Source: Schizophyllum amplum
Taxonomy: Eukaryota; Basidiomycota; Agaricomycetes; Agaricales; Schizophyllaceae
DNA length: 64,000 bases
Reading direction: 5' to 3'
NCBI GenBank assembly: GCA_007026445.1
Contig: VDMD01000057.1
Coordinates: forward strand, 100,909 to 164,908
The notes below the pieces were generated by a model that saw only the letters and a program-made list of their open reading frames with translations, was not told the DNA's origin and ran no database searches. Both the position numbers and the translations under genes were made by a program. Below are positions 11,747 to 23,652 of this stretch, piece by piece. Each line of letters opens with the position of its first letter. The stretch's first letter is position 1.

Positions 11747-13285
11747 GCAGACGTGCGAGCTCGTGAACCTTGCGGAGTACGTTTAAGTATCTTCAATTCA
11801 TGCATCCTCTTTTCTCCGTGCACCCTCATCTGTTTTGATTCTGACACCGTGGCTTCAAGTTTGGCGACCGACACCGAATACGTGCGCGGGCGTCTGGCCG
11901 AATACGGCAACGACTTGCTTTCCCTCGGCGTCGATGGGTTCCGTTTGGATGCCGCGAAGCGTGAGTTTATTCCGCCCGTACGCAGTTCGTGTGCTTACCT
12001 TGCCCAAGACATCGCGACGGACGACATCGCGAACATCCTCAGCAGGCTCAACTCGACACCGTACATTACGCAGGAGGTCATTTACGGCGACGGCGAGCCC
12101 ATCACTCCGTCCGAATACACTCAGAACGGTACGTTTTGTTCATCTATTTATTTTGTTTTGTTTGTGCCAGTGAGGATAAGCAGGCTGATCAATGTGAATC
12201 AGGCGACGTGCAAGAGTTCCGGTATACTCACACGATCCAGGACGCCTTCCTGAACAGCGGCATCAGCCAGCTCGAGGACCTTGAGTCGAATGGTACGTCG
12301 TGCGTGATGACTCCTATTTCATTCCATATCTAACATCGTCATCATGAAGGCTGGGTCGCGGGCTCGTCCGCGAACGTTTTCGTCGCCAACCACGACACGG
12401 AGCGCGTGAGTTTGGAATTGCCTGGTTGATTCTTCTTGGCCAGGCTGCCTAGCTATTCTTTTGTGAACAACAACAACTGACCATCCGATTATAGGGCGGC
12501 GACTCCCTGAACTACAACTCGCCGAACAACGCATATATCACGGCCATGATATTCTCGCTCGCGCACCCGTACGGCACCCCGTCCATCCTCTCCAGCTACG
12601 AGTTCTCGAACTCGGACGACGGCGCGCCTAATGGTGGTGCGTGTGCCTCTCTCGCTCCTGCTCCCAGCAGTCAATAGTCGCGCGTGCTCACTTTGCCGTC
12701 CAGGTGTCGGCACGTGCACCGCCGAGGGCGGCGGCGAGAACGGCTGGCTCTGCCAGCACCGCTGGCTCGCCATCCGCAACATGGTCACCTTCCGCAACAC
12801 CGTCGGTGACGATGAGCTCAACGACTGGGTCAGCCCGCAGAGCCAGCAGATCGCTTTCGGACGCGGTGAGCGCGACTTCTTTTCTTAGATGACATCGAGA
12901 ATCGTTCAGATGTGACATCGGGAATCGTTCAGATGTGACATCGAGAATCGTTTCTATGTGACATCGGGAATCGTTTCGATGTCATCGGGAACTAGCAACT
13001 GACGATGAGGACCGCCTTGCAGGCTCCTCCGGCTTCGTCGCCATCAACAACGCGGACTCGGAGTGGTCGCAGACGTTCTCTACGTCGCTCCCCGATGGCG
13101 CGTACTGCGATGTTATTGGCGCAGAGATCGAGAACGGGTCGTGCAACGGGACTTCGTGAGTTCGTTGGATCCATGTTTACGGGCAGTAGCTGATCCTCGT
13201 CAGATACACCGTCTCCGGCGGCTCCTTCGACGGAATCATCCCTGCACGCAGCGCACTCGCCATCCACATCGGTGCCACGGTGTAA
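11083..13285 (+). CDS. Alpha-amylase (GH13), complete right copy
   Basis: Secreted alpha-amylase, 471 residues. Twelve exons: 11083-11269, 11322-11427, 11484-11527, 11584-11776, 11860-11960, 12009-12128, 12203-12292, 12350-12405, 12495-12636, 12704-12865, 13023-13155, 13204-13285. All junctions are GT..AG and in phase. The signal peptide [19 protein letters not shown] is followed by [12 protein letters not shown]; catalytic blocks [14 protein letters not shown] and VANHDTER are intact; the C-terminal all-beta domain ends [11 protein letters not shown]. No starch-binding CBM20 follows. This is the only copy in the window that is both complete and free of visible lesions. Intron 10 is expanded to 157 bp by a minisatellite. 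Confidence 0.95.
12891..12982 (+). repeat. 23-bp minisatellite inside an amylase intron
   Basis: Four tandem units of 23 bp (GACATCGAGAATCGTTCAGATGT and variants) inside intron 10 of the right amylase. The same intron in the middle copy is about 50 bp and lacks them. Alternating units carry CGAG or CGGG, which suggests the pair of units duplicated once. Confidence 0.9.
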
Positions 13286-13682
13286 TATCCTATTGGCGCC
13301 CACCTATAAAAGTGTAGCAAAACGATTACGGACCCCATTGTTCGGTCTGTTGTATACCTCACTAAGTATTTGCTGTTGTTCTTGTACCTGGTGTGTATGT
13401 ACTCTACATACAAGAGCCCCCTATTTTTATATGTACGACAATATACGATGTATACGGCCAAAGTTAACGTTCCGTTATGAGCGTTTCTATAGGCTGAGGT
13501 CGTTCTTTCGAGTCAGAACGTGAAGGGTGACGGTGATGAGGACATCCGGCGAATGCCGGGACGGGCCGTCATCGCGCCGACGCATCTTCGGGCCGCACAC
13601 AGCGCACGTGGTGCATTTCTAGTTTGCAGCGCGCGCCGATCAGCAGAGACGCGCGACGCGGTCGCTCCCAGCTAATGGACGA
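13286..13682. other. Spacer between amylase and modular-protein gene
   Basis: About 400 bp, A+T-rich in its first half. It must hold the amylase terminator and the promoter of the next gene. No other feature is seen. Confidence 0.4.
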
Positions 13683-16600
13683 ATGAATACGCTGCTGCGA
13701 ACGCGAACGATTGCTCAACATGCTGCTGTCCCATATGTGCGTGGCTGACTTGTTCTCAGTGAAGTTTGTTAACTGAAGTCCAACAGTCGCGCGCTTACCA
13801 AACGCGCGCTATTCAGTCGCGCGCCGACCAGATACCTACACGACATGGATATCTGCAGAGTGGGCGTGTGCAGGTGCGGCATAATCACACCCAGTCCAAG
13901 TCGGAGTCCGCGTCCAAGAAGGAGGAGGTAGCACCGGAGGATGCGTCTCCTCAAGGTTGGACGACCCGCGTTATGTCGTGGATGGGGTTGGGTGGAAGTC
14001 GACGACAGGCGCAAGAACAGGAGCGGGAGGATGCGCAGCCGCGAGAAGAGGAATCAGACCGCACGTCTACACATCCCTTTACCGAGCCGGACACCTCTCC
14101 TTCTCACCGGCACGGACTGGACAACACGACAGTAAACGCGGACCCATCCATGTCCACTACCTCTTCGTCTCCTCCGACGTCATCGTCCCCTGTCCCATTA
14201 CCAGAAGAGGATGACAGTCCTACGTCTACCCCGACATCTACAACCTCAACGTCGTCTTCCCCTCCCCCTCCTCCCACAAAGCCCTCTTCTCTCGTTCATA
14301 CCCGGCGTCTTACACCAATCTATACACCCCCACTACGACCTCTCTCCGCAGAAGAACGCCGACGCGAGCGCGAGCGCCGAGAACAAGCCAGAGAGGCCCG
14401 GCAAGCAGCCAAACGGGCCAAAGACGAGGCCAAGGAGAACGCCCGACGGGCCAAGGAGGAAGCTCTGCAGGCAATGGAGGCCGGGATCGCCCTCGACGCG
14501 CAGGTCTACAGCACCGAGGAGGCCCGCCTGCACGCGGAGAAGCAGGCGGAGTGGGCCCGCAAACGGGAAGCACGCCGGAGGGTGTTTGAGTCGCGCAGGG
14601 CGAAGAACGACGCGAGGCGGGAGAGGGATGAGGTGGTGAGACTGCGGGACGAGGCGCTGAGGGCGCAGGAGATGGAGCGGGCGAGCGCGAGCAAGACTGC
14701 CCCAGTCGCGAGCGCCACTGGAGTTACCGCCACCGCCACCATCCCCACCAGCACGACGACCCCGACCAAGTCACCGACTACGAGGAAGCGCAAGGCCACA
14801 ACCCCTACCTCTCCTACCACCACATCGCCCACCACCACGGACCCCCCGGCCAAACGCCCCCGCGGCCGCCCACGAAAGCCGCCACCTCCTCCCGATGCGC
14901 CACCACCACCACCACCCGGCCGCCTGCGCGCCATACTCTCAGGCGAGCCTGAGGACCGCGTTCGTGTATTTGTGAAAACGTTGAGCCCGGTCCACATCAC
15001 CGCCGCCGACCGCGTCGACCTCCGCCCGGGCGGGCGCCGGCTGCTGCGCAAGCCCGGCTGCCGGGGCTGGAACGATGAGGGGTGGATGGTGGTTGGGGGG
15101 GAGGAGGAGGAGGGGGTTGAGGTTAGGGACGCGGAGGAGGGGGTTGAGGTTGGGGCGGAGGAAAGCAATTTTGCCGCCTTGTATGAGAGCTCTATGCATG
15201 AGGACCCTCCTGCCGCATCCTCCACACCCACCACACCCGCCTACGACCCCACCATCCGCGGCCCCTCCCTCGTCATCCTGCACCACTTCGAGTGGTGCAA
15301 GCGCGGGATCGATGTCACGGTCGGGCCCAGGACGCGGCGGGCGAGGGTGGCTAGGGTGGCGACGACGGGCGGGGCGGAGGTGAAGATGGGCGGGGCGGAG
15401 GTGAAGATGGGCGGGGCGAAGCAGGTAACGAAGAAGCAGCCATCGGGCCCCGCCTTCCCCGCCGCGGAGGGCTTCTTCTACTGGTACGAGCCGCCGAGTG
15501 GGTCGCCGTATGGAGGTTCGGGCGACCAGCCGTATGGTGGTTCAGACGACCGGCCGTATGGTGGCTCAGGCGACCGGCCGTATGGTAGTTCAGGCGACCA
15601 GCCGTATGAGACACCCAGCAACAGCGGCTCGCCATACGAGACACCCAGTCACGATGACTCGCCATATAGCCGTCCTCACAGCTCGCCGTACGATGGCCCC
15701 GACGGCCCGCCAGGTATTCGGTTCCGCATCGCGCCGAAGGGAGTGCCGTTCGAGGAGGGGGTGGACTGGGTACCGGAGGCGCCGGTCAGTTGGGGTGGGG
15801 GAGAGGTTGAGGGTGGAGACGCCCATGACCATGTCGCCGCCCAACCGACACGCCCACAACCATGGGTCATGCCCGCCTGGGAGGCCGTGCGCCGGTACCG
15901 CCTCTTCCCTTGGCTGCGCGCCGACGGCGCGATCTCGCCCACCGTCGACCAGTCCGCGCGCGCCGTGCTCCACCGCGACTGGACCATCAAGGGCCTCAAC
16001 CGGCGCCCCGCCCAGATCGTCAACCACCTCCTCCCCGCCAACCTCACCGACGCCGACCGCATCCGGTTCCCCGGCTGCACGGCGGCCGCCGTCGTCGCCG
16101 GCGCGCCCTACGGCGTCGCGGACATCCCGCTCGAGCGGCGCCGCATCCGCGCGGGGTCCACGGGCTTCCTCTACTTTGACGGCCGCGTGGTACGGTTCCG
16201 CGCTGCGCCGCCGGGGACGCCGTTCGCGGAGGGGCAGGACGTGCGCGCGGGCTATGGGCGCTGGCGGCTGCCGGTGCCGCCGAAGCTGCGCGCGGCTTTT
16301 GCGGAGCGGCTGGTGAGGGAGGGGATGTCGGAGGCAAAGCGGGATCGGGTGGTCGAGAGCCTGAGCGGGTTTGTGCAGCCGAGGAAGGAGGTGGGGACGC
16401 TGGATCCGGAGAAAGTGGGCGAGGCAGATAGGCTGGAGTTGGATGGGTTCAAGTATTATGAGGTGCGGGTGAAGGGCATAAAGCCTCGCGCCGTGGGTGT
16501 CATCATGCGATGGGGCGCGCAGGAGGGTCGGAGGGTGAGTCTTCATGCCAATTTTCATACTCTGCTCATCATCATACTCACTACACTCGCTGCAGGCGCA

Positions 16601-18135
16601 CAAGGGCGTCTCCCTCGGCTTCCCCACTGGTACCTCCGGCTTTCTGTACCTTCACACAGAGACCGCTGGCGGCGGCATCCACGCCGGCCTCCGCTTCCGC
16701 GTCGTCCCACCCGGCGAGTCCTTCAGCGCCGGGCACGACCTCGAGCGGCCCGGTGGCGGCGACATTTGGCGCCTTAGCCTGCGCTTGCTCGCCAAGTGGC
16801 ACTCCGCCGCGGGCGCCGCGCTCGTCGACGCGGGACACATCCCGCGGGACGTTTACGCCGCCGCGCAGGCATCAATCAACGCCGTGCGCCTCGGTCAGGG
16901 CATGGTGCTCAATGGCGACTACACGGAGGACGGGCAGCCGCCGCTCAGGTGGCGCTACCCGTCGATCATGCGCAAGCTGCGGCTGCGCAACCCGCGCATG
17001 GCGTCTCTGAGGAGGAGCGGCCCGCGGCGGACGTATCCGATGCGGCGGGCGCTCAGACTGTTCCCGCCGCGCTTACCGTTGAAGCAGAGGCTGGAGAGGT
17101 GGCGGGTGTCGACGTTGGATCCGGCGAAGCTGACGGATGCGGACCGTGTAGATGTGCGCGACGCGCGCTTCCTCAGGCTGCGTGTAGCGGGCACCAAGGG
17201 CACGGCCACGAGCACCGCGCCCGACTCTGGTGGCCCCGCACCCACATCCGACGAGCCGGCCATCTCAGAGAACTTCATCGACGTTCGCCTATCTACATCA
17301 CCCCACGGCCGCTTCCCATTGAACGCCGTCGGCTTCGTCTACTGGCACGACCCGCCCGACCGGCCGCCCTGGGGCGGCGCCCTGCGCTTCCGCATCGCGT
17401 CCGCGGGCACCCCGTTTGCCGATGGCGTCGACCTCATGCACCCGACCCTCGGCATTCCGCTCGAGTGGGGCGTGGTCACGCTGGCGCGCTCAGTACCGGG
17501 CGCCATCGACGCGCTCGCCGCCGCCGGCCGCATCCCGCGCGGCGTGCTCGTGCACGCGCGCGCGCCGTCCAGCCTTCCGCGCGGCTGGGCGCGCACGATG
17601 ACGAACGTGCGCGATCCGGTGATTTTGTACCTGGAGGGCCTGCGGGACGTCCGGGTGCTCACGGGCGACGGCGTGGCGCACCAGCTGCGCATATCCAGCG
17701 CGTTCCGGGACATGCGGCTCGGGAAGTATGTGTACTCGGGTGAGTGGATGGGTATGGGGTTTTGGTTGAGGCGGTGGTGCTGACGCGTTTGCTTTTTTTT
17801 CAGGCTGGGTTGTTGCCCGATTCGAGCACACGCCGGAGGACGGGCGGAAGCTGCGGCTGCGCATCATGAAGCTGCTGTCTGCGCCGAAGCTGATGTTTGC
17901 GGACTACGACGGGTACGTGCCGCCGCCGCGGGAGGGCGAGCTGGTGATGATGAACACGGACACGCCGTGGGAATTCGAGTACAGCCGGCAGCGGCCGTTC
18001 AAGTTCCCCTCCACGCTGGATTTGTTTTGGGAAGAGAAAACGTGCCGGGCGGATTATGTGCGCGAGGTTGGGGGTGAGGAAAGGTGGATGGAGGAGTGGG
18101 TGCAGGGGAAGCGGGGGCGGAGGAAGATTGAGTGA
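13683..18135 (+). CDS. Large modular protein with four repeats, AT-hook and probable mitochondrial presequence
   Basis: Unrecognised protein of 1425 residues. I infer four exons: 13683-13736, 13787-16534, 16596-17739, 17804-18135. The first exon supplies the only good ATG: it reads MNTLLRTRTIAQHAAVPY and splices in phase over a 50-bp intron, giving an Arg-rich, acid-free N-terminus typical of mitochondrial import. Residues about 205-320 are a charged, coiled-coil-prone segment. KRPRGRPRKP near residue 374 is an AT-hook. Four modules follow, each with an ADR-[VIL] motif (about 425, 774, 898, 1116) and then an aromatic strand and [LIV]RFR..P.G.PF..G.D (about 663, 820, 966, 1198). Short coding repeats occur in module 1: GGAEVKM units near 15370 and PYGGSGD units near 15500-15600. 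The next gene encodes a mitoribosomal protein. Confidence 0.8.
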
Positions 18136-18536
18136 GAGGAGGGATGGTTGTCTGCAAGCTATCGTTCGCTGTCTGGCCCATGCTGTGTATTATAGACGCA
18201 CTTACATTATATCTTTCTTTTTATGGAGCTTTCTTGGTCTCAAAACATTCATCGACCCACCACCTGCGTTGAAATTTCCAGCGATAGCCTGTTACTCAAC
18301 GTTCAACTGTCAGTCGCTGCCTGCGGCCTGTGTTTGTAGGTTCTCACCCCGGATACTCGGCCCGACATGAGTACGTTGATTTGTAGATGTTTGCTCGTTT
18401 TGTGCTTCGCTGTCAGTGAAGCTCTAATTGCGCTGCGACGGTATATAAGGAGAATGTTTTCTCATTCGCCCTGCTTCCCTCCTTGCCTCTCCCCTTCACC
18501 TGCAACTTGAACGAACCTAGATGTCGCCTGCGTGAA
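18136..18536 (+). promoter_or_regulatory. Promoter of DAP3 with TATA box and a four-codon upstream ORF
   Basis: TATATAA at 18442-18448. ATG-TCG-CCT-GCG-TGA at 18521-18535 is a minimal upstream ORF that ends one base before the main ATG at 18537. Such a close stop-start arrangement could tune translation by reinitiation (inference). Confidence 0.45.
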
Positions 18537-20685
18537 ATGCAGCGCTTGCGGCGTTTCGGCCCGCGTCATTCCCACGCCAGCGTGCAAAGCGCGCAGAATC
18601 TGCACGTGCGCGCGCCTTTCGATTTTCGCGCCATGCACGGGCTACGACGAGCGGCGCCCACAGCCGCGGCACGCGCTGCCTCTGCGACGGCGCGAAACAT
18701 TTCCACCACAGCACCTGCTCTCCTTCACGCTACTGCATCCGCGCATGGACTCAATCCCAACGCGCCGGAAGTCCAGGATTTCGGACGCAAGAAACTTGTG
18801 CGCAAGCGCGCGGTGCCGGGACGGGTGCCCGCGAAGAGCACAGGTGGAAAGGACGCGCACAAGCATGCCTTCTATCCCTCGCCGCACGCTCCGGCGAAGG
18901 ACCCGCTGTTCCAGGAGTGGAAGGTGCCGGAGCTGGTGCTGCCCAGCCTGGAAGAGATGGCGAGCGCCAAGGGGCAGGCGGGCACATTCGGTCTCGGTCG
19001 CGCGGAGCACCCCTTCAACCATTTTGGACTGCCGAAGAAGCAGATTGCAGAGGTGCGTGATCACTGAGGAAATTGGAGCGACCCGCTGACGATGTGCACA
19101 GTTTCGGTTGCTGTCCAAGCCCGCATCTGTCGTGCGGGAAATCACTGCATTCACCCGTGACTTCCTCGACAATGTCGCGAGCTCGCCTTCGGATGAAAAC
19201 CCTCGTCTGGCAATCAGTGCGTGGCGCTTCAGTCATTGGCTCAACGCTAACCTTTCCATTCAGCTGGATCCCCGGGCTCCGGCAAGTCCTTCCTCCTTCT
19301 GCAAGCCATCGACCACTGCGCTGCGAACGACTGGATAGTGCTCTACATCCCCCGAGGTGCGTACCCCACATCTGCTATTCTCACAACTCACTCCCCGCAC
19401 AGGCTACAACCTCGTCAACTCCACCACCGCGCACTCGTACGACGTCCGTACCCGCACTTTCGCCCAGCCCAACTACGCGTACGGTACCCTGAAGCGCTTC
19501 CTCGCCACCAACGCTCCTTTGCTCGACCGCCTCCACACCACCCGCCCGCACGCCTCCGCCGCGCACCGCTTTTCCGTCCCCGCCGGCACGACGCTCGCCG
19601 AGTTCGCCAGGTTGGCCTTGAAAGACCAGCCGACGTCGCTCGCGCCGATCGCGCTAGACGTCTTGCTCGAGGAGCTCGGCGCGCAGGACGAGGTGCCGGT
19701 GCTGGTGGCAGTGGATGACATGCAGGCGCTGTGTGGGGACAGTCTGTACAAGAATCCGCAGTTCAGGAACGTGGCGGCGTGGCATCTGGGGATGCCGAGG
19801 ATGTTGCTCGAGTTTGCAGGGGGGATGAGGAAGTTGGTGAGTAAAAGCCAGTGTCAGACGTCTTTTGCTTGTGCTGATGCTGGCACAGAAACGCGGCGCG
19901 TTCATTGGCGCATTGACGAACACGGACCCGCAGTTCCCCATGCCTGCGGAGTTGCAGGATGCGTTCCAGCTCGAGCGGAAGCTCCCTCCGAGGTGCGTGG
20001 TTCGAGTTACTTGCCTTGATCGCACGACGCTGACAATCACCTCAGCCCCTACGACCGCCGCCGTCCCGAAATTATGGAATACGTCGAGGGCATGATGCAG
20101 CTGCGCGTGCCCGAGCGACTCGATATCGCGGAGGCCCTGGCCGTGTACGAGCTCTGGGCCGGCGGGGCGAACACGGGCGTGGCCGATGCGCCAGTGGCGA
20201 AGAAGGCGAAGGGCGGGAAGGCGAGCGGCGACAAGACTTCGGGTGACAAGAACGCGAGCAGCGACAAGCACGCGAAAGGGAAGGCGAACAAGAAGGCTGC
20301 GGAGGTCGTCGAGCTCGACATCCCGCGCGTCCAGATGCGCGGCGGTGTCGCCCTCGAGGGCCCCACCGACGAGCAGTTCCTGGCGCGCTATACAGAGAGC
20401 GGCGGGAACGCGCGCGCGCTCGTGTGGCAGGGGCTTCTGCGCACGCTGCAGACGTCCACGGCCGCGGTGCAAGCGACGACAGGGCCCGTGTACGTTGGTC
20501 AGGGCTTGGGGCAGACCGAGTTCGCCACAGCTGGCGGTGGACCCGGGGAAGCGTTCGGCGTCGCTGTCGGTCCTGGCGCGGCGGGCGCGGCAGTGGCGGC
20601 GAAGGATGTGGCGACTGCGGCGGGCGTGGGCGCGGTGACTGGTGGGACGCCGCCACCGCCGCCGATGACGGCGGGGCCGATGTAG
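18537..20685 (+). CDS. DAP3: Mitochondrial ribosomal small-subunit GTPase DAP3 (mS29, yeast Rsm23)
   Basis: GTP-binding protein of the mitoribosomal small subunit, 633 residues. Exons: 18537-19052, 19102-19216, 19264-19356, 19403-19836, 19889-19992, 20046-20685. The N-terminus is Arg- and Ala-rich with an ARNISTTAPAL stretch, a mitochondrial presequence. The P-loop is TGSPGSGKSF near residue 212; the Walker B-like segment VPVLVAVDDMQAL and FIGALTNTDPQFP follow, as in the family. It is longer than yeast Rsm23 or human DAP3 because of a Lys/Gly/Ser/Asp-rich insert around 20205-20295 and an Ala/Gly/Pro tail. An alternative start is the Met at 18633. Confidence 0.92.
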
Positions 20686-20902
20686 TGGCACGATGATGAA
20701 TACACTCTGCTCAACTCGAGTCTTCTACGCTAGTGATTGTTTTTCGTGGTCCTTCAAGGAAAGGGTAACCTCACGCATGAACCAATACATGAACGTTGAA
20801 CATGTGCGTTGTTTGACATAGGGCATCCACTGAAATCCGCAGATGTTCCCACCGATTTGGCATAATATTGTGCCTTTCGCGCCATCCCTCGATCCTCCGC
20901 AT

Positions 20903-21850
20903 TCACCCCCTCGTATCTTCCGATTGATGCCCCCCAAGCACCTCATTCACCGTCCAATCCTCATGCGGATTCGGCGGCAGCGCCTCCACCCTCGCCACCC
21001 CGGCATTATCACTTACATACTCGTCCCACGACGCGAGCCTCTCCTTCAACTTCTCTGCCTCCACCCCGACCAGACCCCGCGTCTCCCCCGGGTCCGCTTG
21101 CAGGTCGAACAGCTCTCCTTGGCACAGGCGGGCATGAAGACGATCTTTCACTGCCCCTTGCGCACTGCGCGGGGCGCTTGAAAAGTTTCCACACACCCTC
21201 CACCAAAAAAAACAAAAAACAAAAAAAAATCCACACCGTCACCGGGTCCTCCCACCGCATCCGCGCCCAGCACGATGTTTGGCGGGCGCTGCGAGATATG
21301 TCTTGAGCGACTTCCCGCGCATGGTGGCTACCATGCGCCCACGGAAAGGCGTGGATGGAGGTGCGGGGCGCCGATGAGGTCGAGGATGATGGGGGTGATG
21401 TCCATGACGGTCGAGAATGCAGGCGCGAGTTGGCCGGTGTGTTGGGTTGTCCGTGGTGGGTAAGTGACGGCGCAGATGCCGCCTCGGTGCTGAACATTTT
21501 GTACAGGTGGCTCGGGGCAGTGGCGGCCTGCGCCCATCGCGGTTCGTTCCAGACTAGTTTGTGGCGTAAGTGGGTAGACATAGAGCAATACACTAAATAA
21601 GAGCCACCGAATGAGTTTTATTCTCCGATGTTCTCCAGACTGTTTTCATCTCAACGACCTCCATCAAACGCGGGCCCATGATGGTTGTAGGGTCTTAGTG
21701 AACGTCCAATGAACGCCGAACGGCATTGCACACTCACCTCCGTCGCAACCCCTTCTGTCCCGTTGTCGCTCATGAAGACGACAAACTTTCTCCCCAATCG
21801 TCTCCAGATAATTCAGGAAGTTGAGTTCGCCGAGCCTTCGAACACAACCG
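20903..21850 (-). pseudogene. Arylsulfatase pseudogene (C-terminal two thirds)
   Basis: Minus-strand translation shows sulfatase pieces in different frames: NFLNYLETIGE, then KFVVFMSDNGTEGVATE, then WNEPRWAQAATAPSHLYKMF, then FSTVMDITPIILDLIGAP, then GELFDLQADPGETRGL and the terminal DEYVSDNAGVARVEALPP. Each change of frame is a lesion. In addition ALRKGQ is followed by an in-frame TGA at 21148-21150 where the family has Trp. The N-terminal catalytic Cys-x-Pro-x-Arg region was not found upstream. Upstream lies a MITE insertion (22144). No functional sulfatase can be made. Confidence 0.85.
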
Positions 21851-22143
21851 TAATGCCATAGTTCCACACGCAGCCTTCAACTTCAAGCGCAGCATGAACA
21901 GGAGAATGACGAAGCTCTGAAGGTCAAAGTGCACCTGGCATCGCACTTTAATCATTGTGCGCGGTTGATATAATTTGGAGGACTCACGCGTCTCGAGAGT
22001 AAAGCAGCGCACAATGCACATAACATGATAGCAACGTCTGTCCGTAAGAGGGACATCGTCAGCCATTGTGATCAACTGCATAGCCTTCGCAAGCAGGTTA
22101 CCTCGCGGCAAAGCGAACGCGGTGTTTGTCGGTCGGAGTACAT

Positions 22144-22670
22144 TAGGGTTCCGTAAGGAACCCACCTGTTTGATACAGCTGTATTCTATACAGGTTTCAA
22201 ACAGGTATCGAACAGTTCCATACAGGAAGGTCCCGGGGAGGGCTGTTTGGAATTGTATATATCTCCCAGCTGCTGCAGGTTTGAGCATCGCTGTGAGCGA
22301 TATGTTGACTACAATCCTGCACCAATAAGGCCGAGGATGTACTTTGTAAATGTGGGGGGCGACGACAACGCCGCCATCGGCGTCTTGTATGGTGGTGACC
22401 GGCCATTGACACCGTGATCATGTCACGATGTCACAGTTCATCTTCGGGCCCGCCCGCCGTCGTGCGTGCTCAGCGCAGTCGAATACCAGCAAGGCATCCC
22501 AGAAGTCAGGAAGAGGGAGGATATAGTGTAAAAGTCACCCATCAAGGGCTAGGGGGTGAAATACAGCCATGTACCCGGATCTGTTTCTAACAGCCTGTAT
22601 ATAACAGTTCTATACGTTACAGACAGTTAGTTACATACACGAGCGAGATCGAGTTTTATACGGAACCCTA
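22144..22670. mobile_element. Non-autonomous hAT-like element (MITE), copy 2, inverted relative to copy 1
   Basis: 527 bp, reverse-complement homologue of 9638-10147 along its whole length. Its ends are TAGGGTTCCGTA and its inverse. The octamer GAGTACAT flanks both sides exactly (22136-22143 and 22671-22678). There is no coding frame. Confidence 0.87.
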
Positions 22671-22678
22671 GAGTACAT

Positions 22679-23652
22679 CGTTCGCATCGGCGAAAGCGCG
22701 TTCTTCACGCCTGCGCTGTTTTTCTCACGTTAACCATCAGGCGCAGTCGTGAAAGCGTTAGCATTGTCGGGTATAAGGATGCTATGAGTACAACAGCAAA
22801 TAAAGGTCAGAGATGCGTCCGTAGCGTGCGTAAACGAGGCAAGTCCATGCTAACTTCAGCAAGATCTAACCGAAAGCACATCAGAATCCCTTTCATGAGT
22901 ATAGAGATCGGCCTACCATTTCGAACCTGTCCGGTCCCTCGTCATGGTGCGCGACGGACTGGGCTGCATGTGAATATGCCCAGACGCGTCGCGCCGATAG
23001 TCGCGCTCCAAGAAGTGACTGTCGACCTCCTTCTCGCGGGCATGAACGTTGCGATCTCTTAGACAGCACCAGCAGCCCCTAGTGCCCGTGTAGGGATCCT
23101 GCCCACCCGGGCAACAACCTGAACAAAGTGGCGGAGTCAGCAGCCGAATAACTTCAGCAAGAAGACCGACACGAGGGCCAATGCTGCCGGCCCAGCGTGC
23201 ACATCCCCAGCTGTGACGAGGAAGGAGAGGATACTCACACCCACAAGTAAGCATATACAGTAGTCCAGCCCCCAGATTTTGCGACATGACCGTCGCAAAC
23301 AAGGGTGTGGACCAAGTGTGGACTTTGTGGCGGTTTGGTGCCGTTGCGACAGCGACGGATCATGATGGCACGTGACGTGGACCTATAAGAGCCTACATGT
23401 ACTCGAACGTCAACACTTGCTCAACACGAGTATTTCCATGGGTAAACCCCATGTAATGTGCTGAACAAGACTATCGGTTAAGCAAACTGAGCTACTTATG
23501 TACAGGACGCTGTGTCCACATACTTACAGTTCAGGCATCCGCTGGCGCGCGCCCAGTGATATACCTGAAAACAACAGGTATCATTATAAGTAGACAGTAC
23601 GCAGAACACGTTGGGAGGGTAGGTCCTGGACGCAACGACACAGGTAGTAGTA
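22679..23652. other. Spacer without a recognised gene
   Basis: It may contain the decayed 5' part of the sulfatase, but I could not identify its motifs. A CCTATAAGAG box near 23380 and a spliceable 22-codon frame at 23438-23559 are noted but not supported as a gene. Confidence 0.4.

Noticed and set aside
22913..23302. Minus-strand frame of 130 codons upstream of the sulfatase pseudogene
   Set aside because: No sulfatase N-terminal motif (formylglycine site or metal-binding Asp pair) could be found in any frame.
23438..23559. Spliceable 22-codon frame (MGKPH plus DAVSTYLQFRHPLARAQ) behind a CCTATAAGAG box
   Set aside because: It lacks a signal peptide or CAAX pheromone end and matches nothing; a 53-bp GT..AG gap arises easily by chance.
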